From NCBI GenBank assembly GCA_964371785.1, contig CAYJOL010000010.1:1-64000 (forward strand): DNA of 64,000 nucleotides, given 5' to 3'. Position 1 is the stretch's first letter; each line of letters begins with the position of its first letter. A model generated the notes under the pieces. That model searched no databases. It saw only the letters and a list, made by a program, of their open reading frames with translations, and was not told the DNA's origin. A program made the translations under genes and the position numbers. The stretch is from CAVQCT01 sp964371785 (lineage in GTDB: Bacteria > Zixibacteria > MSB-5A5 > GN15 > FEB-12). This document shows positions 1 to 8,649 of this stretch, piece by piece.

Positions 1-15
1 ATTTCTTTGTCTTTG

Positions 16-36
16 CCCTCTCCCTCTGGGAGAGGG
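16..36. repeat. Short perfect hairpin of a dispersed repeat
   Basis: Nine-base perfect inverted repeat (CCCTCTCCC at 16-24, GGGAGAGGG at 28-36) with a three-base loop. A variant of the same element occurs at 45822-45842. This CCCTCTCCC/GGGAGAGGG pattern is a common intergenic repeat type. It has no T tract, so it is not an obvious terminator. Confidence 0.6.
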
Positions 37-130
37 TAGGGTGAGGGTCGTCTTCTAACGGATACTAAAGATGGACCCCGACCTGCGCCGGGGAGGCAGA
101 CCGAAAGGTTTGCGTTGTAATAGAGAAATC

Positions 131-183
131 GAGAGTGCCACGGCTGTCAGCCCTATCGGTCTGACGTACGCCTCGCAATGATA
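131..183. repeat. Partial copy of GCGAGG-type palindromic repeat
   Basis: The stretch running from GAGAGTGCCACG to CCTCGCAATGAT resembles one half of the larger palindrome at 45900-46033 (GTGGCAATCT ... CCTCGCAATGACG). As at 45.8 kb, it lies close to a CCCTCTCCC hairpin, so the two elements seem to travel together. Confidence 0.45.
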
Positions 184-214
184 TGATTTCTGCCTCTCCC
201 CTGCCAAAAACAAA

Positions 215-240
215 AACCGCCCCGTGGCATCGGGGCGGTT
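215..240 (-). terminator. Intrinsic terminator of ppdK
   Basis: Nine-base-pair stem (AACCGCCCC 215-223 with GGGGCGGTT 232-240) and an 8-nt loop. Read on the minus strand it is followed by a T-rich run (TTTTTGTTTTTGG). It lies 27 nt beyond the ppdK stop codon. Confidence 0.8.
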
Positions 241-267
241 ATTATATGCATACAAAATTGAAGACTG

Positions 268-3111
268 CTACTTGCCGGCCTTCTTCTCTTTGAGACTGGC
301 CTGGGCCGCCGCCAGACGCGCAATCGGCACCCGGTACGGCGAACAAGAGACATAATTAAGTCCAATCCGATGGCAGAACTCGATCGAAGCCGGGTCACCG
401 CCATGTTCACCACAGATACCGACCTTCAAATTCGGATTGGTGGTCCGTCCTTTCTCCGTTCCCATCTTCACCAACTGACCGACACCGGTCTGGTCGATAG
501 AGACAAACGGGTCGGCCGGAAGTATGCCGTGTTCGAGATAATACCGAAGGAATTTGCCGGCATCATCGCGCGAGAATCCCATTGTCATCTGCGTCAGATC
601 ATTGGTGCCGAAACTGAAGAATTCGGCAACCGTAGCTATCTCATCGGCCGTGAGAGCGGCCCGGGGAATCTCAATCATGGTGCCGACATGATACTGCAGA
701 TCCTTGGTGCTGGATTTGCTGATCACCTCCCGCGCGATCCGGTCTACGATTTCCTTCTGGTTTTTCAGCTCGTTGACATGTCCAACCAGCGGAATCATGA
801 TTTCCGGAAAGACTTTCTTTTTGTCCTTTGCCAAGTCGCAGGCGGCACGAATAATCGCTCTGACCTGCATCTCGGTGATTTCCGGATATACGATACCCAG
901 GCGGCAGCCACGGTGTCCAAGCATCGGGTTGACTTCGACCAGATCATCGATACGTTGAAGTATCTTCTTGTATTTCTCAAGTTCCTCTTCGTACGATTCG
1001 CCCTTGGGATCCAGCTTGGCGATCTTCTTCTCGATTTCATCCTTCTTGGGCAGGAACTCATGGAGCGGCGGGTCCAGCGTACGTATAGTCACCGGCAGGC
1101 CATCCATGACTTCGAAAATCGCCTTGAAGTCTTTCTTCTGGAAGTTCAGCAGTTTGTCCAGCGCCGCCTGACGCCCTTCGGGAGTGTCGGCCAGAATCAT
1201 CTCCTGGACGATCTTGATGCGGTCTTCGGCGAAAAACATATGTTCGGTGCGGCAGAGGCCGATCCCCTCGGCGCCGAATTTGATCGCCTGTGCGGCGTCG
1301 CGCGGAGTGTCCGCGTTAGTGCGTACTTTGAGTTTGCGGATCTGGTCCGCCCAGCTCATGAATTCGGAGAACTCGCCGGAGAGTTCCGGGTCGATTGTGG
1401 GCACTTCGCCCATCATCACTTCACCGGTCGACCCGTTCAACGTGATGACTTCGCCTTCTTTGATAATGAGCTTGCCGACCTGGAATTGCTTTCGGGACAA
1501 GTTCACGCGGATTGCCTCGGCGCCTGAGACGCAGCACTTGCCCATGCCGCGCGCTACCACGGCGGCGTGTGAAGTCATACCGCCTCTGGCCGTCAGAATG
1601 CCGACCGCGGCGTGCATCCCCTCGATATCATCCGGGTTGGTCTCCTCACGTACTAGAACGGTGGGGCCCTTGGCGCCGTGTTTCACGACATCATCCGCCG
1701 TAAAGTAGACTTTACCCGAGGCCGCACCGGGAGAAGCCGGCAGACCCGTGGCTATGACTTCATATTTCGCTTTCGGATCGAGACTCGGGTGAAGCAGCTG
1801 GTCGAGGCTGTGAGGTTCAATTCGCATGATCGCCTCTTCCTTGGTAATCAGCTTCTCCTTGACCATGTCGACCGCAATTTTCACCGCTGCCTGCACCGTC
1901 CGCTTGCCCGTGCGCGTCTGCAGCATGAACAGTTCGTTTTCCTGAATAGTGAACTCAAAGTCTTGAACATCACGATAGTGCTTTTCCAGTCGCCCGGTGA
2001 TGGCTACAAGCTGCTTGTAGACCGCGGGCATCTCATCTTTCAGGTGAGAAATGGGTTGAGGCGTGCGCACTCCGGCCACCACATCCTCTCCCTGGGCGTT
2101 GACCAGATATTCACCGTAGAACTCACCGGTCCCGGTCGAAGGATTTCTCGTGAACCCGACTCCGGTGCCTGAATTGTTCCCCATGTTCCCGAATACCATC
2201 GCCTGAATATTCACCGCCGTGCCGAGGTCGGCCGGAATGTTGTTCATGCGCCGGTAGGAGATAGCGCGCGGGTTGTTCCAACTACGAAAGACCGCGTCCC
2301 TGGACATACGAAGCTGCACGAAAGGATCGTCGGGAAATGATTCGCCTGATTTCTTTTTGATAATCTGCTTGAATTTTTTGATGATGTCTTTGAGATCATT
2401 GACCTGCAGCGAGCTGTCCTGCTTGACGCGACGTTCTTTTTTCTTCTTGGTTATGACTTCCTCGAACTGGTCCTTATCAATACCGAGCACCACGTTGCCG
2501 AACATGGCGATGAATCGGCGGTAGTTATCAAGGGCGAAACGAAGATTATTGGTCTTCTTGCCCAGACCTTCCACCGATTGTTCGTTCAGTCCGAGATTGA
2601 GAATCGTATCCATCATGCCGGGCATCGAAAACTTGGCGCCGGAACGAACGGAGACCAACAGCGGATTTTCCGGATCGCCGAATTTCTTGCCTGTTTCCTT
2701 CTCTACCATCTGGACGTACCGGTCGAGCTCCTTATCGATCGCCTTGGGGACGTCGAGCGAATTTTCGTAATACAACTTGCAGACTTCGGTGGTGATGGTA
2801 AAGCCCGGGGGGACCGGTACTCCGGCATTGCACATTTCGGCCAAGTTGGCTCCCTTGCCGCCGAGCAGATCCTTCATCGCGGCATTGCCATCGGCTTTGT
2901 CCTTGGCGAAGTAATAGTAATATTTGCCGGAGCCGCCGCTGATTTTTGATGTTGCGTCTGACTTGGTCGAAGCTGCTTTCTTGGGGGAGGATGGCTTGAC
3001 GTTATTCAATTTCACCGCGGCAGGCTTCGCCGATGCGGTTTTGGGCGGCTTGGGCGTTTTGGTCTTCTTATCGGTCGTCTTTTTAGCGGAAGCTGCTTTC
3101 CTGGCAGACAT
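268..3111 (-). CDS. ppdK: Pyruvate, phosphate dikinase with basic N-terminal tail
   Basis: Interconverts pyruvate + ATP + Pi and PEP + AMP + PPi in the cytoplasm, linking glycolysis and gluconeogenesis. The protein has 947 residues, against about 870-890 usual for the family. Seen: the N-terminal ATP-grasp part with GGKGANLAEM, the swivelling phospho-histidine motif GGMTSHAAVVARG (His near residue 515), and the C-terminal PEP-binding barrel with VGICGEHGGDP containing the catalytic Cys. The extra length is a tail of about 60 residues, almost only K, A, P, S and T, like a histone H1 tail; it precedes the normal start of the family at KYYYYFAKDK. The ATG is preceded by GGGAG. It is monocistronic, with its own promoter and terminator. 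The enzyme call is very secure; the role of the tail is unknown. Confidence 0.97.
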   Translation of the reverse strand: MSARKAASAKKTTDKKTKTPKPPKTASAKPAAVKLNNVKPSSPKKAASTKSDATSKISGGSGKYYYYFAKDKADGNAAMKDLLGGKGANLAEMCNAGVPVPPGFTITTEVCKLYYENSLDVPKAIDKELDRYVQMVEKETGKKFGDPENPLLVSVRSGAKFSMPGMMDTILNLGLNEQSVEGLGKKTNNLRFALDNYRRFIAMFGNVVLGIDKDQFEEVITKKKKERRVKQDSSLQVNDLKDIIKKFKQIIKKKSGESFPDDPFVQLRMSRDAVFRSWNNPRAISYRRMNNIPADLGTAVNIQAMVFGNMGNNSGTGVGFTRNPSTGTGEFYGEYLVNAQGEDVVAGVRTPQPISHLKDEMPAVYKQLVAITGRLEKHYRDVQDFEFTIQENELFMLQTRTGKRTVQAAVKIAVDMVKEKLITKEEAIMRIEPHSLDQLLHPSLDPKAKYEVIATGLPASPGAASGKVYFTADDVVKHGAKGPTVLVREETNPDDIEGMHAAVGILTARGGMTSHAAVVARGMGKCCVSGAEAIRVNLSRKQFQVGKLIIKEGEVITLNGSTGEVMMGEVPTIDPELSGEFSEFMSWADQIRKLKVRTNADTPRDAAQAIKFGAEGIGLCRTEHMFFAEDRIKIVQEMILADTPEGRQAALDKLLNFQKKDFKAIFEVMDGLPVTIRTLDPPLHEFLPKKDEIEKKIAKLDPKGESYEEELEKYKKILQRIDDLVEVNPMLGHRGCRLGIVYPEITEMQVRAIIRAACDLAKDKKKVFPEIMIPLVGHVNELKNQKEIVDRIAREVISKSSTKDLQYHVGTMIEIPRAALTADEIATVAEFFSFGTNDLTQMTMGFSRDDAGKFLRYYLEHGILPADPFVSIDQTGVGQLVKMGTEKGRTTNPNLKVGICGEHGGDPASIEFCHRIGLNYVSCSPYRVPIARLAAAQASLKEKKAGK

Positions 3112-3149
3112 AACTATCTCCCTTGTTAAGTGGGCGTAGAATTTCGGGA

Positions 3150-3178
3150 AATCTATGAAAGAAAAATAACTGGCGCAA
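3150..3178 (-). promoter_or_regulatory. Candidate promoter of ppdK
   Basis: Minus strand: TTGCGC (3178-3173), 17-nt spacer, TAGATT (3155-3150). This would give a leader of roughly 30 nt before the ppdK ATG. The same -10 hexamer recurs at several other genes in the window. Confidence 0.5.
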
Positions 3179-3206
3179 TAGTATTTGGCCGACCGGAAAT
3201 AGAAAA

Positions 3207-3240
3207 GGCGATTGCCGGATCCAAATATCCCGCAATCGCC
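3207..3240 (-). terminator. Intrinsic terminator of the small basic protein gene
   Basis: Stem GGCGATTGC (3207-3215) with GCAATCGCC (3232-3240). On the minus strand it is followed by TTTTCTATTT. It lies 20 nt past the stop of the gene at 3261-3611 and separates that gene from ppdK. Confidence 0.75.
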
Positions 3241-3260
3241 CTAAACTTGCCGCGAAAGAG

Positions 3261-3611
3261 TTACATGGTGAAGAAGCGTTCTCCATTGATGATTTTTTCC
3301 AGCATCCGGATCGTCTTTTCAACCGGCGAGTGCATGATGTCCGTCGTGTTGTAAGTAGACCGGACGACCTCCCGGGGAGCAATGAAACTTGATTTACCTC
3401 GCCCACCGCGCGCTTTCTTCTTGTGAGTTAAGTTGTACTGTCGCTGGTACTCTTTTGCCTTTTCCTTGTGCATCTGGTAATAGCGACGCTGATACTCTCT
3501 GCGGGCTTCTGCGGTCGACAACTTCCCCTTTTTCCTGGCGCCGTTCTCCTCCGTTGCGCTGGCCGTGGTAGTGGTGGTTATGACTGGTGCGGATTTCGTG
3601 GTCCGAGCCAT
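3261..3611 (-). CDS. Small basic hypothetical protein
   Basis: 116 residues from the chosen ATG at 3611, which is preceded by GAGGTAGGA. A longer frame to 3719 exists, but its extra part overlaps the promoter and lacks a ribosome site. Seen: a Thr-rich low-complexity N-terminus, then a Lys/Arg/Tyr/Gln-rich stretch with two related heptad-like runs (EYQRRYYQMHKEK and EYQRQYNLTHKKK, residues about 57-85), a glycine-rich basic link (RGGRGK), and a short C-terminal segment. The composition suggests nucleic-acid binding, but this is inference; I do not recognise a named family. It is monocistronic with a strong promoter and terminator. Confidence 0.7.
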   Translation of the reverse strand: MARTTKSAPVITTTTTASATEENGARKKGKLSTAEARREYQRRYYQMHKEKAKEYQRQYNLTHKKKARGGRGKSSFIAPREVVRSTYNTTDIMHSPVEKTIRMLEKIINGERFFTM

Positions 3612-3691
3612 TCCTACCTCACTTTCCCTGTGTGTTTTTTCAGTGGCTACCCTTTTTTGGTTCCATGTTTGGTTCTTGGTTCCACACACAA

Positions 3692-3719
3692 AAGATAGGA
3701 AAAGTTTGCTGTATGTCAA
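3692..3719 (-). promoter_or_regulatory. Candidate promoter of the small basic protein gene
   Basis: Minus strand: TTGACA (3719-3714), 16-nt spacer, TATCTT (3697-3692). This is a near-consensus housekeeping promoter about 80 nt upstream of the ATG at 3611. Confidence 0.6.
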
Positions 3720-3978
3720 GAGAAATCTGCTATCCGACCAAATTTTCCTTCACATAACCGTCATCATCTTAATGACTTAATGTTGTACGTTTTTTGAGTC
3801 TTCGTATCCTCCCTGTTCCCATGGACTTACAATGCGACATAAAATGCCGCGCAAGCCTTTGTGATTCAATAAATAATCTGCTTTGGCTGATACACGCGAC
3901 ATACATTCCTCTTCTTTTCGTCTCACATTATACGTTTACACCAGTATAAAGTTTTATTAGCGGCGCAACAAGAATAAA
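3720..3978. other. AT-rich intergenic region, no gene seen
   Basis: Part of the 429-nt gap between the small basic protein gene and the end of the module operon. I see no open frame with a ribosome site, no tRNA and no clear hairpin apart from the terminator at 3979-4012. Confidence 0.6.
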
Positions 3979-4012
3979 ATCCCGCCCTTGCCTTTGCGAC
4001 AAGGGCGGGATT
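3979..4012 (-). terminator. Intrinsic terminator of the three-module membrane operon
   Basis: Strong stem (AATCCCGCCCTTG from 3979, paired with CAAGGGCGGGATT ending at 4012), followed on the minus strand by TTTATTCTTG. It sits about 30 nt beyond the stop of the last module gene. Confidence 0.8.
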
Positions 4013-4040
4013 GAAATGCGAAAAGAGTCTAAGCGACCGT

Positions 4041-4856
4041 TTACGGACGCGCCGGTTTTGACCTGAAGTGGTTCACTATCTCGTAAATAGTATACGCCGC
4101 GATGAGCAGCACAAACAACCAGAATACCGCCTGGAACACTGAACTGTAGTTAGGATTCGGTGTCCCTCCTGCATCGAACGCCTCCACTCCCCACGCTTTG
4201 ATATCCTGAAGCCGGTTGATGAACAGTGAAACACGCGCCATCACCGTGAAGCCGAACGATGCTCCAAAACCGATCATTAATGTCCATATACCCAGGTTCG
4301 CGACGCCGCCGAACCAGCCGGTATGCTCCTTCGAGAAGAAGAAGTATATCAGCGCGGAAAGCGCACCGACGAAAATAATCACCTGTGATAACCCGGAGGT
4401 TGTGTCGAGCAGGTTGAAACTGCCATGGCCGAAGAAGTTTGTCCAATCGATCTTAGTCATCGTTGCATACAGCTGCTTGTTGACACGATTGGACATCTCC
4501 AGCGGGATGGCAACGCCGGTGGCGATACCGATATACAGAGCCATCGGCCACCGCGACACCCAGGAGAACTTCTTGGAAAACCGCGTCCACATCAGGATAC
4601 CCAGAATGGCCGGTATCAGGTACCACGGTTTCGATGAGTTCAACCAGAGCATATACCAGCTGCCATCTTTGAGACGGTCAAACAGGTTCGGCACCAGCCC
4701 GTTGTGCCAGAGGATGATGACGAAATATCCGGCCGACACGCCGACCACAAGATGCTCGGCGAATTTGTAGAACGGATTATCCTTGTACAAGAAGGAAAAT
4801 GTTGCCAGAGTCACGAAGACGGCAAAGGTAGTCCACAAGAAAGTTCCAATATCCAT
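4041..4856 (-). CDS. Module 3 protein D: polytopic membrane protein
   Basis: 271 residues with about six to seven hydrophobic helices. It shares with the D proteins of modules 1 and 2 the N-terminal motif FLYKDNPFYKFAEH, the mid-protein WVSRWPMA pattern, YFFFSKEHTGWFG, and FGASFGFTVMARVSL near the C-terminus. It differs by an extra C-terminal helix after residue 240 (VFQAVFWLFVLLIAAYTIY). Its start lies 3 nt after the protein C gene, so the two are translationally coupled. No named family is recognised; the charged, invariant KDN and SKEH motifs next to helices suggest a function beyond simple anchoring. It is the last gene of the operon, followed by a terminator. Confidence 0.85.
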   Translation of the reverse strand: MDIGTFLWTTFAVFVTLATFSFLYKDNPFYKFAEHLVVGVSAGYFVIILWHNGLVPNLFDRLKDGSWYMLWLNSSKPWYLIPAILGILMWTRFSKKFSWVSRWPMALYIGIATGVAIPLEMSNRVNKQLYATMTKIDWTNFFGHGSFNLLDTTSGLSQVIIFVGALSALIYFFFSKEHTGWFGGVANLGIWTLMIGFGASFGFTVMARVSLFINRLQDIKAWGVEAFDAGGTPNPNYSSVFQAVFWLFVLLIAAYTIYEIVNHFRSKPARP

Positions 4857-4859
4857 TGC

Positions 4860-5741
4860 TTACTTACCTCTCTCTTCACGTTTCTGACGACGCCGTTCGG
4901 CAAAGAACCCGACATTCCCCATGATGATAAACAGGATGATCACCATATGGGCGTACAGCTGAATTCTCATGCCGTCTTTGGCGCGTCCCGGGTTGTCCGC
5001 CAGTTCTTCGTACTCCGCCGCACCGAGCAGTCCCCCCATGATACCGAGCACCTGCCCGGATCCAAGGTAGGGATAGTATTGTGCGGTCATCACGCCGGTC
5101 AGGCCGAGCGCGAGCGGGAAATTGAATCTTCCCTGACCATAGGAGATCCATGCATCGGTGATATTTCCTCCCGACAGGTCGACCACGCCGGCGATCTGGT
5201 CATAGTTGAGCACGCCCCTCATCATCGGAATCGAGTCAAGCGGCGTGCCGTAGTAATCGGTCGGGAAAGGTAATCGGAAGTTCTGTCCCATGCCCAGGAT
5301 GACCAGCGCGTAGTAGGGCTTGTATCCGAGGAAGGTATAGTCGATGCCGTTCTTTATCTCCCGCCCCTTGAACTCCACACCGTTGTAGGTGCGGTCCAAC
5401 TTAAGCGAATCGGAGATATCGCGAATCGCCTGGTCGGCCATACCCGGGCCGTTCTGCGAAAGCGCAGTAATCAGGACGCGGAGATTCTTGCGCCAGGCAT
5501 GCTCCATCATCGCGTAGGTCATGGGGTGCAGCTCGGCCAGGTTGTTCGGATCATAGTCGATCGCGATGAGAATGATATCCCCCGGCGGCAGACTGTCCAT
5601 GAATTTATAGATGGACCGGACTTCCGGCTCCACCAGAATAGGCACCTTAAAGGGAATCGCGTATGTGATGACACAAACCAGGATCAAAAACAGAAAGATC
5701 CAACGGCGATCCAGCTTCATCATTTTTTCGAATATATTCAT
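4860..5741 (-). CDS. Module 3 protein C: membrane-anchored soluble-domain protein
   Basis: 293 residues: one N-terminal helix (about 13-33), a soluble domain of about 220 residues, one C-terminal helix (about 262-280) and a basic tail. It shares with the other C proteins LPPGD followed by a DYDP motif, PMTYAMMEHA, a FPTDYYGTPLDSIP segment, a glycine-rich strand and GGLLGAAEYEE just before the last helix. It lacks the two or three N-terminal helices of the C protein in module 1. The DYDP-to-GAAEYE domain has the alternating strand/helix look of a Rossmann-type fold, but this is inference. Function unknown. Confidence 0.85.
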   Translation of the reverse strand: MNIFEKMMKLDRRWIFLFLILVCVITYAIPFKVPILVEPEVRSIYKFMDSLPPGDIILIAIDYDPNNLAELHPMTYAMMEHAWRKNLRVLITALSQNGPGMADQAIRDISDSLKLDRTYNGVEFKGREIKNGIDYTFLGYKPYYALVILGMGQNFRLPFPTDYYGTPLDSIPMMRGVLNYDQIAGVVDLSGGNITDAWISYGQGRFNFPLALGLTGVMTAQYYPYLGSGQVLGIMGGLLGAAEYEELADNPGRAKDGMRIQLYAHMVIILFIIMGNVGFFAERRRQKREERGK

Positions 5742-5753
5742 ATGATCGCCTCC

Positions 5754-6569
5754 TTAACCTTTCCCCATGTAGCCGCGCTCGATGCCGAGAATAACCTTCA
5801 GCGCGGTCGCGACGATACCGAGTCCGATACCGATAACGATCGCCCGCTGACCGGCCAGGTTCGGCACGTTCATCAGCCAGTTAGAGGTTCGCGCCACGTA
5901 CTCCGCATACGGCAGATATGGATTGAAGCGGAGCATCACAATCAACGCCGCTATCAGTAGAAGACTTGCCAGCAGATTCCTCGCCCGGAAAGCACGGTAA
6001 GCCGCCGACGCTATAAAGAACGCCAGCAGGGCGAACATGGTGGAGAGAATCGGCATCATGACATGATCGAAGAAGATCCGGAACATGGTGTTCTGAAGAC
6101 CCTTCGCGGTCATGAAGTAGAAACCCCAGCTGTTGTCGAATATCGCGATCAAAACTGCGATAAGCAAAAACAGTACGCCCAGCATTCCGTACCTGTTCCG
6201 CGATGCGGGCACCGCCAGCACCTGGACCAGCATGAGAATCGCGAGCATAACCGCGATCACGAACACGGCGTAGAATCCCCAGGAATCACCGTTCTTGGCG
6301 GTGAATCCGAACAGCGTCATCACAAACAGCCCGAGCAGCGTAACATAGGAGTAAATCCAGTTTGGCCGTTTGTTTCTGATGCGATCTACCGAGACGTGAA
6401 AGAGTGACCAGATGCCGAGGGCCAGAGCAAGTATCCCGATAATATATATCCAGTCGAGCAGGAACTCATAGACCCATTCGGAGGATTCATGGGGCACGAA
6501 ATATTGGAACAGCATGAATATGCCGAAGATAAAAACCAGAGCAAAAGGTAGTTGTCGTTTCATCGCCAT
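5754..6569 (-). CDS. Module 3 protein B: polytopic membrane protein
   Basis: 271 residues, about eight hydrophobic helices. It shares with B1 and B2 the basic N-terminus followed by a helix, the signature AFFIASAAYRAFRARN, and the C-terminal NLAGQRAIVIGIGLGI ending in ILGIERGYMG. It is about 50 residues longer than B1 and B2: an extra hydrophobic hairpin sits between the third helix and the AFF motif (around residues 85-140). It starts 6 nt after the protein A gene. No annotated family is known to me. Confidence 0.85.
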   Translation of the reverse strand: MAMKRQLPFALVFIFGIFMLFQYFVPHESSEWVYEFLLDWIYIIGILALALGIWSLFHVSVDRIRNKRPNWIYSYVTLLGLFVMTLFGFTAKNGDSWGFYAVFVIAVMLAILMLVQVLAVPASRNRYGMLGVLFLLIAVLIAIFDNSWGFYFMTAKGLQNTMFRIFFDHVMMPILSTMFALLAFFIASAAYRAFRARNLLASLLLIAALIVMLRFNPYLPYAEYVARTSNWLMNVPNLAGQRAIVIGIGLGIVATALKVILGIERGYMGKG

Positions 6570-6575
6570 ATCCTC

Positions 6576-7805
6576 CTAATTCGCTACCTTAAAGAGGTGA
6601 GTAAACCAGGTCCATCCTAAGTTGGCGGCGACTATGCCCAGAATTGCGAAAGCAATCACAGCCGCTTTCCCCCAGTCCTGGGCCTTCAGAGATCCAAGCA
6701 GAATCGGTTCACGTCCGAGGTAGGCCGATGCCGCGTACAGCTCTTCGCCGATCAGCGTATAGTCGCATGCCACAATAAAGAATGGAATCTGGGCGATCTC
6801 GTCGGTACCGGATATTTGAATTGAACCGGCCACCGCACCAGTTTCGGCAAGCAGCAGAGACTCGGCGTAGAACTTGCCCATGTACACATTGGTCGCCGGG
6901 AGTTCGCGAAGCATGATGCCGTTGACCGCCGCCACATAGGCGAACTGCGACTGGGTGACGAAGAAGACGGAGTCCTCCTTGTACGTATCCGGCCGCCCTG
7001 CGTCCATGTAGGCTGATTTTACGACTTCCTGTGCCACCGTCATCACGATCGGATCATAGGTCGGCACGATAATCTCCGTCTGATATTCGGCTACCCGCTT
7101 GGCGACACGATTCAGCACCGTGAACGAAGCAATCGTGGCTACATCCGCGGCTGTACCGAGTCCCAGCACGTACAGAATGGGCCGTCCCATCTCTGTGGCC
7201 CGCCCGATAGCATCATCGACCGCTTCGATTCCCGCCAGAGGACGGACATATAATTCCTCCCCGCGGCGGGCCCGCGACACGAAGTAGATCGTCAGAATCA
7301 TGAATGCCAGCACGGCCACAAGTACCGGGGTTCGTCCCGAGTTATACCACTGTCCGGAGGATTGAACCGGGCCGACAACTTCAGAGGCCGACCGCACACC
7401 GCCGACCAGCGTGGCCGCATCGACACGATAATAGAAGTCGGTATGGTCCGGGAAGTAATCCGGCGACTCCTTTTCTTTGTTCCCGCCATTGACAAAAGTG
7501 TTTTCGCCGGCCACCGCGGTGCCGACCGAATCAAACGGTCCACCGGGCGCTTTCGCCCTGAAAATCTCGTAATGTGAGACCGCTCCGGTTCCCTTTCCGT
7601 CGTCGACTGACAGTGTCCACGTCACAGTTATCGAATGTCCGTGGTCGTTGGGACTGTCATACGCCTTTACGCCGGTCGGAGGTGCCGGTGGTGCAAGTGT
7701 ATCCGCAGCGGAGCTTTTAGGCGGGGACGTGGTGTCCACTTGCGCGAACACTGCTCCGGCCGTCAGCAGAACCGTCAGGAACACTATACCGATTTTTACC
7801 TTCAT
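6576..7805 (-). CDS. Module 3 protein A: FnIII / membrane-anchored conserved-domain protein
   Basis: 409 residues. Signal peptide (1-21, ending VFAQ), Pro-rich link, an FnIII-like domain (about 40-150, with VTWTLSVDD and FYYRVDAAT), a transmembrane helix (about 160-178), a soluble domain (about 185-380) and a C-terminal hydrophobic segment. The soluble domain carries motifs shared by all three A proteins: GRATEMGRPI, AGRPD, AESLLLAETG, ACDYTLIGEEL, and a SLKAQD near the end. It resembles what I know as DUF6754, stated with caution. The topology predicts the FnIII part outside the inner membrane and the conserved domain in the cytoplasm. GGAGAAG precedes the ATG. Confidence 0.85.
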   Translation of the reverse strand: MKVKIGIVFLTVLLTAGAVFAQVDTTSPPKSSAADTLAPPAPPTGVKAYDSPNDHGHSITVTWTLSVDDGKGTGAVSHYEIFRAKAPGGPFDSVGTAVAGENTFVNGGNKEKESPDYFPDHTDFYYRVDAATLVGGVRSASEVVGPVQSSGQWYNSGRTPVLVAVLAFMILTIYFVSRARRGEELYVRPLAGIEAVDDAIGRATEMGRPILYVLGLGTAADVATIASFTVLNRVAKRVAEYQTEIIVPTYDPIVMTVAQEVVKSAYMDAGRPDTYKEDSVFFVTQSQFAYVAAVNGIMLRELPATNVYMGKFYAESLLLAETGAVAGSIQISGTDEIAQIPFFIVACDYTLIGEELYAASAYLGREPILLGSLKAQDWGKAAVIAFAILGIVAANLGWTWFTHLFKVAN

Positions 7806-7833
7806 ATGTACTTCTCCCGCTCCTAACAGGGGT

Positions 7834-8649
7834 TTAACTAATCAGACTGAGCCAATCTCTAAACAAAAACGTAATTCGTCCTACCAGAAGGGAAACTCGA
7901 CCCATCACGGTATAGCCGAATGACGCTCCGAATGTTATCATGAGTATCCAGATACCTACGCGTGAGGCACGCCCGAACCATCCGGTATGCTCTTTGGAGA
8001 AAAAGAAATAGATAAGCCCCGTGAACACTCCCAGGAATATCACCCAGTTGGTCGCGATCATCGCGAGTTGCCCGGTCGCCGACAGGTCCAGGTTGTTCAC
8101 CAGATAACCCGCGCCCTGCCACTCGTTGCCCAGCAGGGGAACGAAAGTCGATGAAATCTGCTTGATGAAATCGGAACGCAAATACCGCACAAAATTCAAC
8201 CCGGCGGTGGTCCCGACGATGAAGGCCAGCGGCCAGCGGGAGATCCATCCGCCTTTAGGCGAAAGACGCATCATCAGCAAAAGGCCGAGGATCACCGGAA
8301 TATAGAAGAAGAAATTGTAATCTCCCTGTATTGGCGGTACTTGAAACACAGCCGAAAGTGAAGAGGATAGCCGGGGAATGAGGTTCTGCACGATTGTCGT
8401 CCAGAAGCCTAGACACATCCAGAACGCCGCCGACATCCCCACAAACAAGTGCTCGGCAAACTTGTAAAACGGATTATCCTTATAGAGAAACGACAAAACC
8501 GCGAGTGTCAGAAAGGCCGCAAACGTGACCAGGAACCCCTGTACCCAGTAGTTCTCGGCAGCTCCCTTCAACGCGAGGGACTTGAGAATCCAGCTCAGCA
8601 GGAACAGAGCGGTGACCACCGCCATCACAATGTAAGTGGTACGCTTCAT
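7834..8649 (-). CDS. Module 2 protein D: polytopic membrane protein
   Basis: 271 residues. Compared with D1 and D3 it has an extra N-terminal helix (residues about 5-25) before the shared start of the family at LVTFAAFLTLAVLSFLYKDN. It keeps FLYKDNPFYKFAEH, GGWISRWPLAF, YFFFSKEHTGWFG and FGASFGYTVMGRVSLL. The ATG overlaps the stop of protein C2 by 4 nt. The stop lies 28 nt before the start of module 3. Function unknown. Confidence 0.85.
   Translation of the reverse strand: MKRTTYIVMAVVTALFLLSWILKSLALKGAAENYWVQGFLVTFAAFLTLAVLSFLYKDNPFYKFAEHLFVGMSAAFWMCLGFWTTIVQNLIPRLSSSLSAVFQVPPIQGDYNFFFYIPVILGLLLMMRLSPKGGWISRWPLAFIVGTTAGLNFVRYLRSDFIKQISSTFVPLLGNEWQGAGYLVNNLDLSATGQLAMIATNWVIFLGVFTGLIYFFFSKEHTGWFGRASRVGIWILMITFGASFGYTVMGRVSLLVGRITFLFRDWLSLIS

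Noticed and set aside
370..1527. 385-codon open frame on the plus strand
   Set aside because: It lies fully antisense to the secure ppdK gene and has no recognisable domain; a shadow of biased codon use.
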